DNA of 37,475 nucleotides from an uncultured Bacteroidota bacterium (GTDB lineage Bacteria; Bacteroidota; Bacteroidia; Chitinophagales; Chitinophagaceae): positions 1 to 37,475 of the forward strand of contig CAIMDZ010000150.1 of assembly GCA_903839875.1 (NCBI GenBank). Reading direction: 5' to 3'. The notes beneath the pieces are model-generated. The model ran no database searches, was not told the DNA's origin, and saw only the letters and a list, made by a program, of their open reading frames with translations. How positions within the stretch are numbered: the stretch's first letter is position 1; each line of letters opens with the position of its first letter. Made by a program: the position numbers and the translations under genes. Shown in pieces: positions 1 through 6,962 of this stretch.

Positions 1-10
1 AAACATGTCA

Positions 11-347
11 CGTTAAGTGCTATCTCCTTCTCAGCCCCCTCCACAACACTTCCGCTTTTTCCGTCCCAGCCGGGGTTCCTTTTATTTTTCAAGCGCTCAA
101 GTTGATATATAATATGTCCCCGCCGATGTCTCATCTTATTCAACTGCCATAGAAATAGAAGGCATGCTTGATGGACTCGGCGGCAACTTGCCTACCGGCA
201 GGCAGGTTATGGAACTGCAGCTGAATCCGGTAGAAACCCCGTCAGCACACATTGTGCATAGCCCTTCATGCGTTGGCAGGTGTCAGACGGGTGTTTCGTT
301 AAGTGCTATCTCCTGCTCAGCCCTCCCTCCCCAACACTTCCGCTTTC
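11..347. repeat. Direct repeat pair, about 50 bp (11-58 and 297-347)
   Basis: Positions 11-58 and 297-347 are near-identical direct copies. Both begin CGTTAAGTGCTATCTCCT and end in CAACACTTCCGCTTT, with a small indel in the C-rich middle. A more diverged third relative begins near 23747 with CGCTAAGTGCTCT. The 297-347 copy lies inside the larger repeat at 226-480, so the first copy may be the end of another, truncated element at the window edge. Confidence 0.75.
187..207. repeat. CCTGCCTnCCGGCAGGCAGG palindrome, copy 1
   Basis: The sequence TGCCTACCGGCAGGCAGG is a near-perfect palindrome. The same element recurs at 655-676 and, as a perfect 24-bp palindrome, at 28451-28474. It is a short dispersed palindrome that can form a hairpin on either strand. 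Its function is unknown. Confidence 0.7.
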
Positions 348-480
348 CTAGCACTTTATAATACTTAAATAAATACTCCTCAACTACTTACCACCAAATA
401 AACTTTCTATCATAGCCCAAAAACTGTACTATCATAGATATTATATTTGGTAATTTAAAATTTGTGTCTTACATTTGCAA
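226..480 (+). repeat. Promoter-bearing dispersed repeat, copy A
   Basis: This stretch aligns by eye over its whole length with 23668-23928. Shared words, in order, are GTCAG-ACACATTGTGCATAGCCC, ATGCGTTGGCAGGTGTCAG, GGGTGTTTCG-TAAGTGCT, CTTACCACC, ACTTTCTATCATAG, AAAACTG-ACTATCAT and TAATTTAAAA. Both copies end in a TTTG/TAnnTTTG promoter, so promoter position is conserved relative to the repeat. Neither copy shows a coding frame. It could be a non-autonomous mobile unit or the duplicated upstream part of an RNA gene. Confidence 0.7.
446..477 (+). promoter_or_regulatory. Bacteroidota-type promoter at the end of repeat copy A
   Basis: TTTG at 446-449 and TACATTTG at 470-477 are separated by 20 nt, matching the Bacteroidota consensus TTTG-N19-21-TAnnTTTG. 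Transcription would start near 484 and run rightward. No gene begins until the PDZ protein at 1238, so the product is either a long leader or a separate non-coding transcript. Confidence 0.6.
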
Positions 481-654
481 ACCTCACGGCCAAAAAAGCA
501 TAATGCATAAAGGGTGGCCTTGAAGATTTATTCTCCTGCGAAGTCAATTTTTTTAATTATGGTATATATAACTAAACTTCCGGTCGCACTTCCGCTCCCG
601 GAAGGAACCGGAAAGAAACCGGAAATTGCCTGAGATACAACTGATTGAAAATCA

Positions 655-676
655 ACCTGCCTACCGGCAGGCAGGT
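655..676. repeat. CCTGCCTnCCGGCAGGCAGG palindrome, copy 2
   Basis: ACCTGCCTACCGGCAGGCAGGT carries the same core as copy 1 with longer arms. It is palindromic apart from the one asymmetric pair beside the centre. It lies in a gene-free region. Confidence 0.7.
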
Positions 677-780
677 GAAAAGCAACTGAACCTGCAAACT
701 ATTTTTATACCGGAAAATTTTACAAAATAACATCAGTTATGAATTATAAATCACCTAATTTGATATTTCGGCTGGTCTGC

Positions 781-813
781 AGATGTGCCACACCTCTGAG
801 GTGTGGCACATCT
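781..813. repeat. 33-bp near-perfect palindrome
   Basis: The left arm 781-796 (AGATGTGCCACACCTC) is the exact reverse complement of 798-813, with one central T. A 16-bp stem with essentially no loop is more typical of a protein-bound operator, a REP-like element or a cruciform than of a terminator. No T-run follows on either strand. Confidence 0.8.
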
Positions 814-871
814 ATCCCACGCAAACACTGCAAACCTGGTCAAAAAAAGGAATACGACAACAGTACGACAA

Positions 872-1095
872 TATACGACAATGCCACTACTGATTATCAA
901 TATGTTACAGCAGAAAAACGAGAAAAGGCGACAATGTTTGCTTGTTCATGAGACTCAGATGAGATATAAATTCCAAAGTACTCCCTGGAACAAGGTCCCG
1001 CTTTTTCAGCGGGAGGGGCAGGGGGTATAATATACGACAATGCCACTACTGATTATCAATAAGTTAGGTCAGAAAAAACGAGAAAACACGACAAT
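872..1095 (+). repeat. Direct repeat units with TACGACAA motif (872-935, 1031-1095)
   Basis: Both units read TATACGACAATGCCACTACT, then GATTATCAATA, then a variable part, then CAGAAAAA(A)CGAGAAAA and CGACAAT. They are offset by about 159 bp. Extra ACGACAA words occur just upstream (852-870). The same word builds the tandem array at 24349-24735, so the two loci belong to one repeat family or share a binding motif. Confidence 0.7.
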
Positions 1096-1130
1096 AAATT
1101 ACTTTCAGATGAAACGACCATTCAAAGAAG

Positions 1131-1148
1131 TCCCGATAGCTATCGGGA
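1131..1148. repeat. TCCCGATAGCTATCGGGA palindrome
   Basis: This is a perfect 18-bp palindrome. The identical sequence is found at 24076-24093, and a one-base variant is embedded in the promoter-bearing repeat at 23704-23721. Confidence 0.8.
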
Positions 1149-1237
1149 GCACAAAAGCATATGAAAATCCTGGCGATGAACAATATTCTGCTGATGCCGG
1201 GAGTTCCACGCTTCCATTTAAAAGACATTACTTTCAA

Positions 1238-1993
1238 GTGAAAAAAATTATTTTCTTCCTTTTATTTTTCATTGGTTGCAATAATATTGCTAATGCCCAG
1301 GTCATCGCCGGCATAGGCGCACAACTTATCCTTGATACAACCGGTGGTTACACCATGCCGCGTATATTCAGCCTTGTACCTCGGTCTCCTGCATATGCGG
1401 CATTGAATGCCACCGACTATATCATTAAGGTGAACGACGTGCCATGCAAAAACAAGACCATAGAGGACGTAGTGGCTTTGATTCGCGGTGTGGAAGGCAC
1501 ACCAGTTAAGATAACCACAGCTCATACGAAGGATGGTATCAATGCAAAGGATACTTCCCTTATCCGTGTATCCATCCAGATCGGCAATCAGCCCGACCCG
1601 GTCGCGGCCTTTAATGAAGCCTGCGAAACTGAAGCTAACCAACTTAAAAAAAGCGGATCGGAAATTATAAAAACCTTCAACTCCGATTGCGGCAATTACT
1701 TCTTCAATTTTAATGCCGATGCGGGAGTGTATCATATAAGAATGTATACACTTGACAGCCGTGAAAAACCAACGGACAAGTCAGCATTTTCCGCTACCGA
1801 AAAAGTCTTTGATGGCGATAACGAGGCAGGTGCGATTGAGTTGACAAAACAGGAACCCAAAGCCGGCAACCCCATTGTAGCCCAGCTCGAAGGGACCATT
1901 ACATTTAAGCGTTCATGTGTAGGCGTTGTAGGCATCACCATCAATGATGATGTAAAAAAATGCCGGGCTTTGTTTATTACGGTTTACAAGTAA
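1238..1993 (+). CDS. Secreted PDZ-domain protein
   Basis: About 251 residues from a GTG start. The open frame extends upstream to 1040, but that part translates the TACGACAA repeat and the 18-bp palindrome. I therefore place the start at GTG 1238, where a signal peptide begins (VKKIIFFLLFFIGCNNIANA|Q). FIGC could also act as a lipobox, making it a lipoprotein. Residues of roughly 30-110 look like a PDZ domain: a hydrophobic carboxylate-loop region, then YIIKVNDVPC and a helix EDVVALIRGVEGTPVKI typical of PDZ folds. The C-terminal half is unrecognised and has four cysteines. PDZ domains bind C-terminal peptides, but no protease domain is attached here. The stop lies 3 bp from the stop of the convergent gene at 1997. 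Function is unknown. Confidence 0.7.
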   Translation: MKKIIFFLLFFIGCNNIANAQVIAGIGAQLILDTTGGYTMPRIFSLVPRSPAYAALNATDYIIKVNDVPCKNKTIEDVVALIRGVEGTPVKITTAHTKDGINAKDTSLIRVSIQIGNQPDPVAAFNEACETEANQLKKSGSEIIKTFNSDCGNYFFNFNADAGVYHIRMYTLDSREKPTDKSAFSATEKVFDGDNEAGAIELTKQEPKAGNPIVAQLEGTITFKRSCVGVVGITINDDVKKCRALFITVYK

Positions 1994-1996
1994 CCC

Positions 1997-4048
1997 TTAC
2001 TTGCCCCTCAACTCCTGCAATACCTGCTCATTCACTTTAAAACCCAGCGCCTTCGCTTTTTCCATATCCGCAAGGGCAAGTTTATTATTGCCCATCTGGC
2101 CGTGGCACAGTGCGCGTGAATAATACACCTCTCCGTTATCAGGGCTTAAGTCAACTGCCATCTGAAAATCCTTCAAAGCTTCGGGATAGCGTTTCAGGCG
2201 CTGCAGTAACCTTGCCCTGTTCAGATGAGGGGCATACATATCAGGGTTCTGGTCAACAGCAATACCATACTGCACAAGCGCGGAATCGTACTGCTTCACC
2301 ATGTCGTAAAAATTGCCAAAATTGCTGTGGGCTTCAGGGAAATATGGCTTCAGGGTTATTGCGGTTCTGAAACAAAAACCGGATGAATCAAAATTATGAC
2401 TGATCGCATAAATAATTGCAAGGCCCAGGTAGGCGTTTGCAACTTCGTTTGGCGCACCCTTTATACTAATAGCATGGTAATAATTCGCCTTGGCATCAGG
2501 AAAGTTGCCCACACTTCTTTGCAGTTCGCCTATGGAGATAAAAGGATTAACGAAGTTTGGCTGCAGTTCAATTGCCTTGTTAAGTAAAAAGTATGCCGAG
2601 TCGTAATATCTCTTTTTATCTGCAGGGTTTACCGCATCGTTGAATTTATTGAAATAATTAAACCCAAGATTGTTCCATGCATTTGGTGCGCGGCGTGGCT
2701 CCTTTTCTATTTCATCCCGCCACAGGCTGGTAGTGTCATACCAAACCTTGCATCGTTCATTGGCCATGTACCCAAGTACCAGGGAATAGCCCAAAACAAT
2801 ACTGAGCATTACTAAACCTGTTTGCCTTTTAGCCCCAGGCTGAAAGAATTCCGACACAACCCAACCCAGTATAAAGAACAGGCCCAGGTATGGAATATAG
2901 GTATACCTGTCGGCGACTATAGCGCCCCCCACCGGAATAAATTGCAGCAGCAGCGCGATATTAACGATAAAGAAAAGTGAGCCGAACATCACCACCCTGT
3001 TTTTACGGGCAAAGGACCATAACCCGGCAAGAATAGCAATAACTCCCAATGGATATATATAGTACTCAAAAGGCATGGAATCATGTACCTTTTCGGGGTA
3101 GGGATAAAAATTGCACAGACTTACAGGAACCACCGCCTTCCACAAATAGGTAATAAAGGCATAGCCGCCCAGTGCGAACCTTTCGGCAAAAGTATAAGAC
3201 ACATCTTGTGTGTTAAGTCCGCCAAACTTTTGCTGGTCTAAAACCGACTTGATACCAAACCCGATTGAAATAAGAAAAAGAGGTGTTTTTTCGATCAGCA
3301 ATCTTAAATTCAATGCCCTTTTTTCAAAATAATCTATCAGCAGCAAGGTAACGGGCAGCACCACTGCAACCGGTTTGCCTAATAAAGAACAAATGAACAA
3401 GAGTACTACTGCACCATAAAATTTCCATTTTTTCGCTCCGTCAGCCCTTACAAAATATATATAGGCAATACATGCAGCCATATAGAACATCCCATAAACC
3501 ACATCTTTGCGTCCCGACAGCCATGCCACTGATTCTACATGCATGGGATGCAAACCAAAGAGCAATGCCACAATACCCGCTGCTACCTGCCGCCCGGTAA
3601 GAAATTTTACAAACCAGTAAACCAAAACAGTAACTATAATATGAAACAGCAAACTGTCAAGGTGGTACAGCCACGGGTCAAGGCGCACAAAACTATATTC
3701 AATGGCATAACTAAGTACCGTTAAAGGATGATAGTTTCCCATAATGGGCGCACTGAAAATATTTGATAAGCCGGGCCCGGACAAATCCTTAATGTATCCA
3801 TTGTCGCGGATATAACCCGGGTCATCCCAGTTTGTATACTGGTTATCCAGGCACGTCTTCAAAAACAACCAGGTAATAATTGCAATTGCCAGAGGTATAA
3901 TCACATTTGAATACCGCACAAGAAAGTTTCCTTCTGCAGGCTGTGTTGATTTAAATTGATTCACCTTTTGTACCGGTTTTACAGGCGGGGGTTGTTTTCC
4001 CACCGGCTGATTACCGGTATTTAATTGTTTGTTTGTTTTCTTCGCCAT
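1997..4048 (-). CDS. Multi-pass membrane GT-C-like protein with C-terminal TPRs
   Basis: 683 residues. After a proline-rich cytoplasmic N-terminus (1-45) comes a hydrophobic region of about ten membrane segments (roughly 48-425). It contains NWDDPGYI (about 73-80), the acidic pair typical of GT-C glycosyltransferases in the first extracytoplasmic loop, and HPMHVESVAWLSGRKD, a signature of bacterial TMTC/PMT-like TPR proteins. Residues from about 450 to 683 form tetratricopeptide repeats (for example NAWNNLGFNYF and PEAHSNFGNFYDMVKQYDSA). Family knowledge suggests transfer of a lipid-linked sugar to proteins, but no substrate can be read from the sequence. It lies immediately downstream of four minus-strand secreted-protein genes, separated from the nearest by a terminator. 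Confidence is high for fold and topology, moderate for glycosyltransferase activity. Confidence 0.8.
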   Translation of the reverse strand: MAKKTNKQLNTGNQPVGKQPPPVKPVQKVNQFKSTQPAEGNFLVRYSNVIIPLAIAIITWLFLKTCLDNQYTNWDDPGYIRDNGYIKDLSGPGLSNIFSAPIMGNYHPLTVLSYAIEYSFVRLDPWLYHLDSLLFHIIVTVLVYWFVKFLTGRQVAAGIVALLFGLHPMHVESVAWLSGRKDVVYGMFYMAACIAYIYFVRADGAKKWKFYGAVVLLFICSLLGKPVAVVLPVTLLLIDYFEKRALNLRLLIEKTPLFLISIGFGIKSVLDQQKFGGLNTQDVSYTFAERFALGGYAFITYLWKAVVPVSLCNFYPYPEKVHDSMPFEYYIYPLGVIAILAGLWSFARKNRVVMFGSLFFIVNIALLLQFIPVGGAIVADRYTYIPYLGLFFILGWVVSEFFQPGAKRQTGLVMLSIVLGYSLVLGYMANERCKVWYDTTSLWRDEIEKEPRRAPNAWNNLGFNYFNKFNDAVNPADKKRYYDSAYFLLNKAIELQPNFVNPFISIGELQRSVGNFPDAKANYYHAISIKGAPNEVANAYLGLAIIYAISHNFDSSGFCFRTAITLKPYFPEAHSNFGNFYDMVKQYDSALVQYGIAVDQNPDMYAPHLNRARLLQRLKRYPEALKDFQMAVDLSPDNGEVYYSRALCHGQMGNNKLALADMEKAKALGFKVNEQVLQELRGK

Positions 4049-4083
4049 GTGGCATAAATATACTTTTCCTGTCGCAAGCCTTC

Positions 4084-4112
4084 AAAAAAAGAGCCCCGGT
4101 TTCCAGGGGCTC
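4084..4112 (-). terminator. Rho-independent terminator after the 885-aa surface gene
   Basis: On the minus strand, GAGCCCC at one arm (4112-4106) pairs with GGGGCTC (4097-4091), followed directly by seven T (4090-4084). It lies 26 bp past the stop of the gene at 4138 and insulates it from the 1997-4048 gene. Confidence 0.85.
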
Positions 4113-4137
4113 CAAAAATAAAAATTATTTTAAGAAA

Positions 4138-6795
4138 TTATTCCTTTACTATTTTTTGCACAGTAATCCTGACGCCATTTTCATCATAAACAGTAACAAA
4201 ATAAATCCCGTTTGCCAGCTTGCTGATATCTATTTCCCGCGCATCGGCTGCATCTAGCTCTTTTCTGCCCACTGCACTGCTTATTATTGCGCGAACCTTA
4301 AACGGCGCTTCAATAAATAAAGCAGCATTTGCCGGGTTAGGGAATATCCTTACATTATTACTGTTAAGATAATTATTTACACCCACCTTGCTAAGATTAA
4401 AATGATAGTATGCTGATGTTCCTATACAGCCGTTACTGTCTGTAACTACTACCCAATAATACTCATTATTTATTGCGGCAAGTGTTGGTGATGTAGCTCC
4501 CGGTATCTTACCTTGTATACTGTCATACCATTGGTAGGTAGCAAATCCCGGTGATGCGAAGAATGTATACAACAGGTAGTTATAAAATATATCCGGCACC
4601 GGTATCGGATCAACAGATACTGTTTTAGTTGTATAGCAACTGGTTGGCAACTGGTATTTTATCACAGTCAGTCCTCCGGATATTGATGTAACAATACCAT
4701 TGGTATCCACGATGGTCAATACAGGTGTGACGCTGCTGCTCCATAAGCCACCTGCTGTAGCATCAAACATGGTGTCTTTAATACCCGGACACATTACATC
4801 AGGTCCTGTAATCGGTGCAGGATTCGGATTCACAATTACTTTGGTATAAATAGGACAACCAGGCAGTATTGAATAGGTGATATCCACGGTATCTGCAAAT
4901 ATTCCGGTTAGTACGCCGGTATAGGCATCAATTGTTGCAACAGATGTATTACCGCTGCTCCATGTGCCTCCACCCGGTGTACCGGAAAGTGTAGTTGTGC
5001 CATCTGGACATACCTGGAGCGAACCGGTAATTGCAGTTGGATACGCGATTACCGTGAAAGGCCGGGTGCTCAGGCAACCGGTAGGAAGCAAGTAGCTGAT
5101 AGTTGTTATGCCGGCAAGAATTCCATATACTTTACCTGAATCAGGAAGTACTGTGGCTACTCCGGTAACACTGCTTGTCCATGCGCCCCCGCCAACAATA
5201 TTTGTAAGGTAACCAAATGAGCCTTCGCAAACACTATCCCGGCCCATAATCGGCGCCCAGGGATTCACTGTGAATGCCCACAAGGCAGTGCATCCTGAAC
5301 CGAGTGTATAGGAAATGGTAATGGTACCCATGGCAATACCGGCAACAACACCGGCAGTTGGATCTATTGAACCAACGGTAGGATCGCTGCTACTCCATAT
5401 ACCGCCTGTTGAGGTGGCAGTGAGTGTTACACTACTGCCTTTACACACATGGGTTGGACCTGATATACCTACCACATTTAGAGAAGTGGTGACATAACAA
5501 CCTGTTGCAGAAAGCGTATAAGTAACAGTAGTTAACCCGACAGTCAGGCCGGAAACAATTCCGCTTGCTGACCCTATGGGAGCCACAGCAGTGTTGCCGC
5601 TGCTCCATACGCCACCTGGAGTTGCATCAGTAAGAGGTGATGTACTGCCTGTGCAAATATTGGTAATACCTCCTATCGGTGCCGGCAATGGATTAACTGT
5701 TAATGTAGTTGTTGCCAGAGCTGTTCCGCAACTTAAAATAATACTATAGCTTATCGTTGTAACGCCTCCTGACACTGCTGTCATATGTCCTGTTGTGGAT
5801 CCGATTGTTGCAACACCCGGATTGCTGCTGCTCCATACGCCACCTGCAGTGCCTGTCGGATCGGTATAAATACCGGTATCGCCCTGGCATATTACAGAAG
5901 GTCCTAAAATAGTTCCCGGAATTGGGGGCGTACATGCTACCGAGATAGTTACCCATCCGTTAGGTCCATGATTACAGCCTTGCGTGTGAACAACGGCTGT
6001 TGCAAGAACAGGGTCGGTCCATGATGAACCGCCGCCACCGCCGGCCCAGCTTGCGCCGCCGCCACCGTAGTAACCGCCACCACCGCCGCCGCCACCAGAT
6101 GGAACACCTGCGAAGCCGCCTACACCCGGACCACCTGATGTACCGGAACCCCATCCGGAGTATGTGCCAAAAATACCGCCGCTTACCGGAGTTCCGCCAC
6201 CACCAGAGCCGGGGCCGCCAAGCGTACCTCCGTCAGTTCCTGCCTGGCCTGTTGTTCCACCGCCATTTCCACCTTTATCATAATTTACAGGAGGTAAAAA
6301 CCAGTTTCCACCTGCACCACCACCACCGCCAGCTACAACTTTACGATTCGCCAGACCATAAGGTGGAACACGAACATCAGATGCTCCACCACCGCCACCG
6401 CCGGCATATGGTGTATAACCAAGCCCTCCATCACCACCGCCATTAAATCCACCTAAACCGGCAGCGGTCGTAATGCCGTCAGCTCCGCGCCCGCCTACGT
6501 AAATGTCTAAAACAATTCCGGGAGTCACTGTAAGTGTACAAATCACACAGCCGCCATTACCCGGGCTGTCTGCCATATTTCCGCATGTAGAAGTACAACC
6601 GGGGTGTGTCTGGGCATTGAGTCCTCCTGAGGCGCCAACCGCATTCACAACAATACTGGTAACACCTGGTGGTACTGTCCATGTCTGTACAGCCCCGGTA
6701 TAATTAAATGTTGTGGATGACTGTGCATGTAAGCCAAGACAGGGCCCTGATACCAGGACAATTAGCAGTTTAAGGAATTTGTACATTTCTTTCAT
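4138..6795 (-). CDS. T9SS-exported protein: Gly-rich domain plus six Ig-like repeats
   Basis: 885 residues. Signal peptide about 1-25 (ends LGLHA|Q). Residues about 27-280 are a glycine-rich domain beginning FNYTGAVQTWTVPPGVTSIV and followed by long GGGGGG tracts, as in bacterial glycine-rich exoprotein domains. Six BIG2/Ig-like repeats of about 72 residues follow (C-x-G, then GG-x-WSSSN-x-x-VATIG, then G-x-TTISY and GC). A further region contains YQWYDS and YYWVVVTDSNGC. The C-terminus (about 810-885: VRIFPNPANAALFIEAPFKV to ITVQKIVKE) is a type A T9SS sorting domain. The protein is predicted to be cell-surface attached or released. Its repeats 2-6 and C-terminus closely match the next gene at 6963, indicating tandem duplication. 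No enzymatic domain is visible; an adhesin or matrix role is an inference. Confidence 0.85.
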   Translation of the reverse strand: MKEMYKFLKLLIVLVSGPCLGLHAQSSTTFNYTGAVQTWTVPPGVTSIVVNAVGASGGLNAQTHPGCTSTCGNMADSPGNGGCVICTLTVTPGIVLDIYVGGRGADGITTAAGLGGFNGGGDGGLGYTPYAGGGGGGASDVRVPPYGLANRKVVAGGGGGAGGNWFLPPVNYDKGGNGGGTTGQAGTDGGTLGGPGSGGGGTPVSGGIFGTYSGWGSGTSGGPGVGGFAGVPSGGGGGGGGYYGGGGASWAGGGGGSSWTDPVLATAVVHTQGCNHGPNGWVTISVACTPPIPGTILGPSVICQGDTGIYTDPTGTAGGVWSSSNPGVATIGSTTGHMTAVSGGVTTISYSIILSCGTALATTTLTVNPLPAPIGGITNICTGSTSPLTDATPGGVWSSGNTAVAPIGSASGIVSGLTVGLTTVTYTLSATGCYVTTSLNVVGISGPTHVCKGSSVTLTATSTGGIWSSSDPTVGSIDPTAGVVAGIAMGTITISYTLGSGCTALWAFTVNPWAPIMGRDSVCEGSFGYLTNIVGGGAWTSSVTGVATVLPDSGKVYGILAGITTISYLLPTGCLSTRPFTVIAYPTAITGSLQVCPDGTTTLSGTPGGGTWSSGNTSVATIDAYTGVLTGIFADTVDITYSILPGCPIYTKVIVNPNPAPITGPDVMCPGIKDTMFDATAGGLWSSSVTPVLTIVDTNGIVTSISGGLTVIKYQLPTSCYTTKTVSVDPIPVPDIFYNYLLYTFFASPGFATYQWYDSIQGKIPGATSPTLAAINNEYYWVVVTDSNGCIGTSAYYHFNLSKVGVNNYLNSNNVRIFPNPANAALFIEAPFKVRAIISSAVGRKELDAADAREIDISKLANGIYFVTVYDENGVRITVQKIVKE

Positions 6796-6962
6796 CTTAA
6801 ATTTTTTAAAACCAATAACGAATAGCAGGCGGTAATTTCTCCACTAAATTTACTACATATTTTTTTATATGCAAAAATTAAAATTAAAATATTAATTTAT
6901 TTAACAATATTTATTAACCAACAATTATTTTGCCTGTTAATAAACACACTTATATTCTTTTT

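Larger units (their letters stand above)
1..1237. other. Gene-free repeat-rich region
   Basis: I find no convincing gene in this stretch. Short open frames here run through repeats and have no signal peptide, domain or conserved motif. It contains a duplicated segment (11-58 and 297-347), the promoter-bearing repeat copy A (226-480), two copies of the CCTGCC...GGCAGG palindrome, a 33-bp palindrome (781-813), a direct repeat with the word TACGACAA (872-935 and 1031-1095) and an 18-bp palindrome (1131-1148). A small hairpin (997-1002 pairing with 1008-1013) lies between the two direct-repeat units. Confidence 0.7.

Noticed and set aside
164-361. Short plus-strand frame of 65 codons
   Set aside because: It runs through a CCTGCC palindrome and the 255-bp repeat. 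The second copy of that repeat does not keep the frame.
1262-1735. Minus-strand 157-codon frame
   Set aside because: It is antisense to the PDZ protein, which has a signal peptide and domain pattern. This frame shows neither.
6000-6446. Plus-strand 148-codon frame rich in His and Arg
   Set aside because: It is antisense to the glycine-rich domain of the 4138-6795 gene. The composition follows from complementing GGN codons, and it has no start context or motif.
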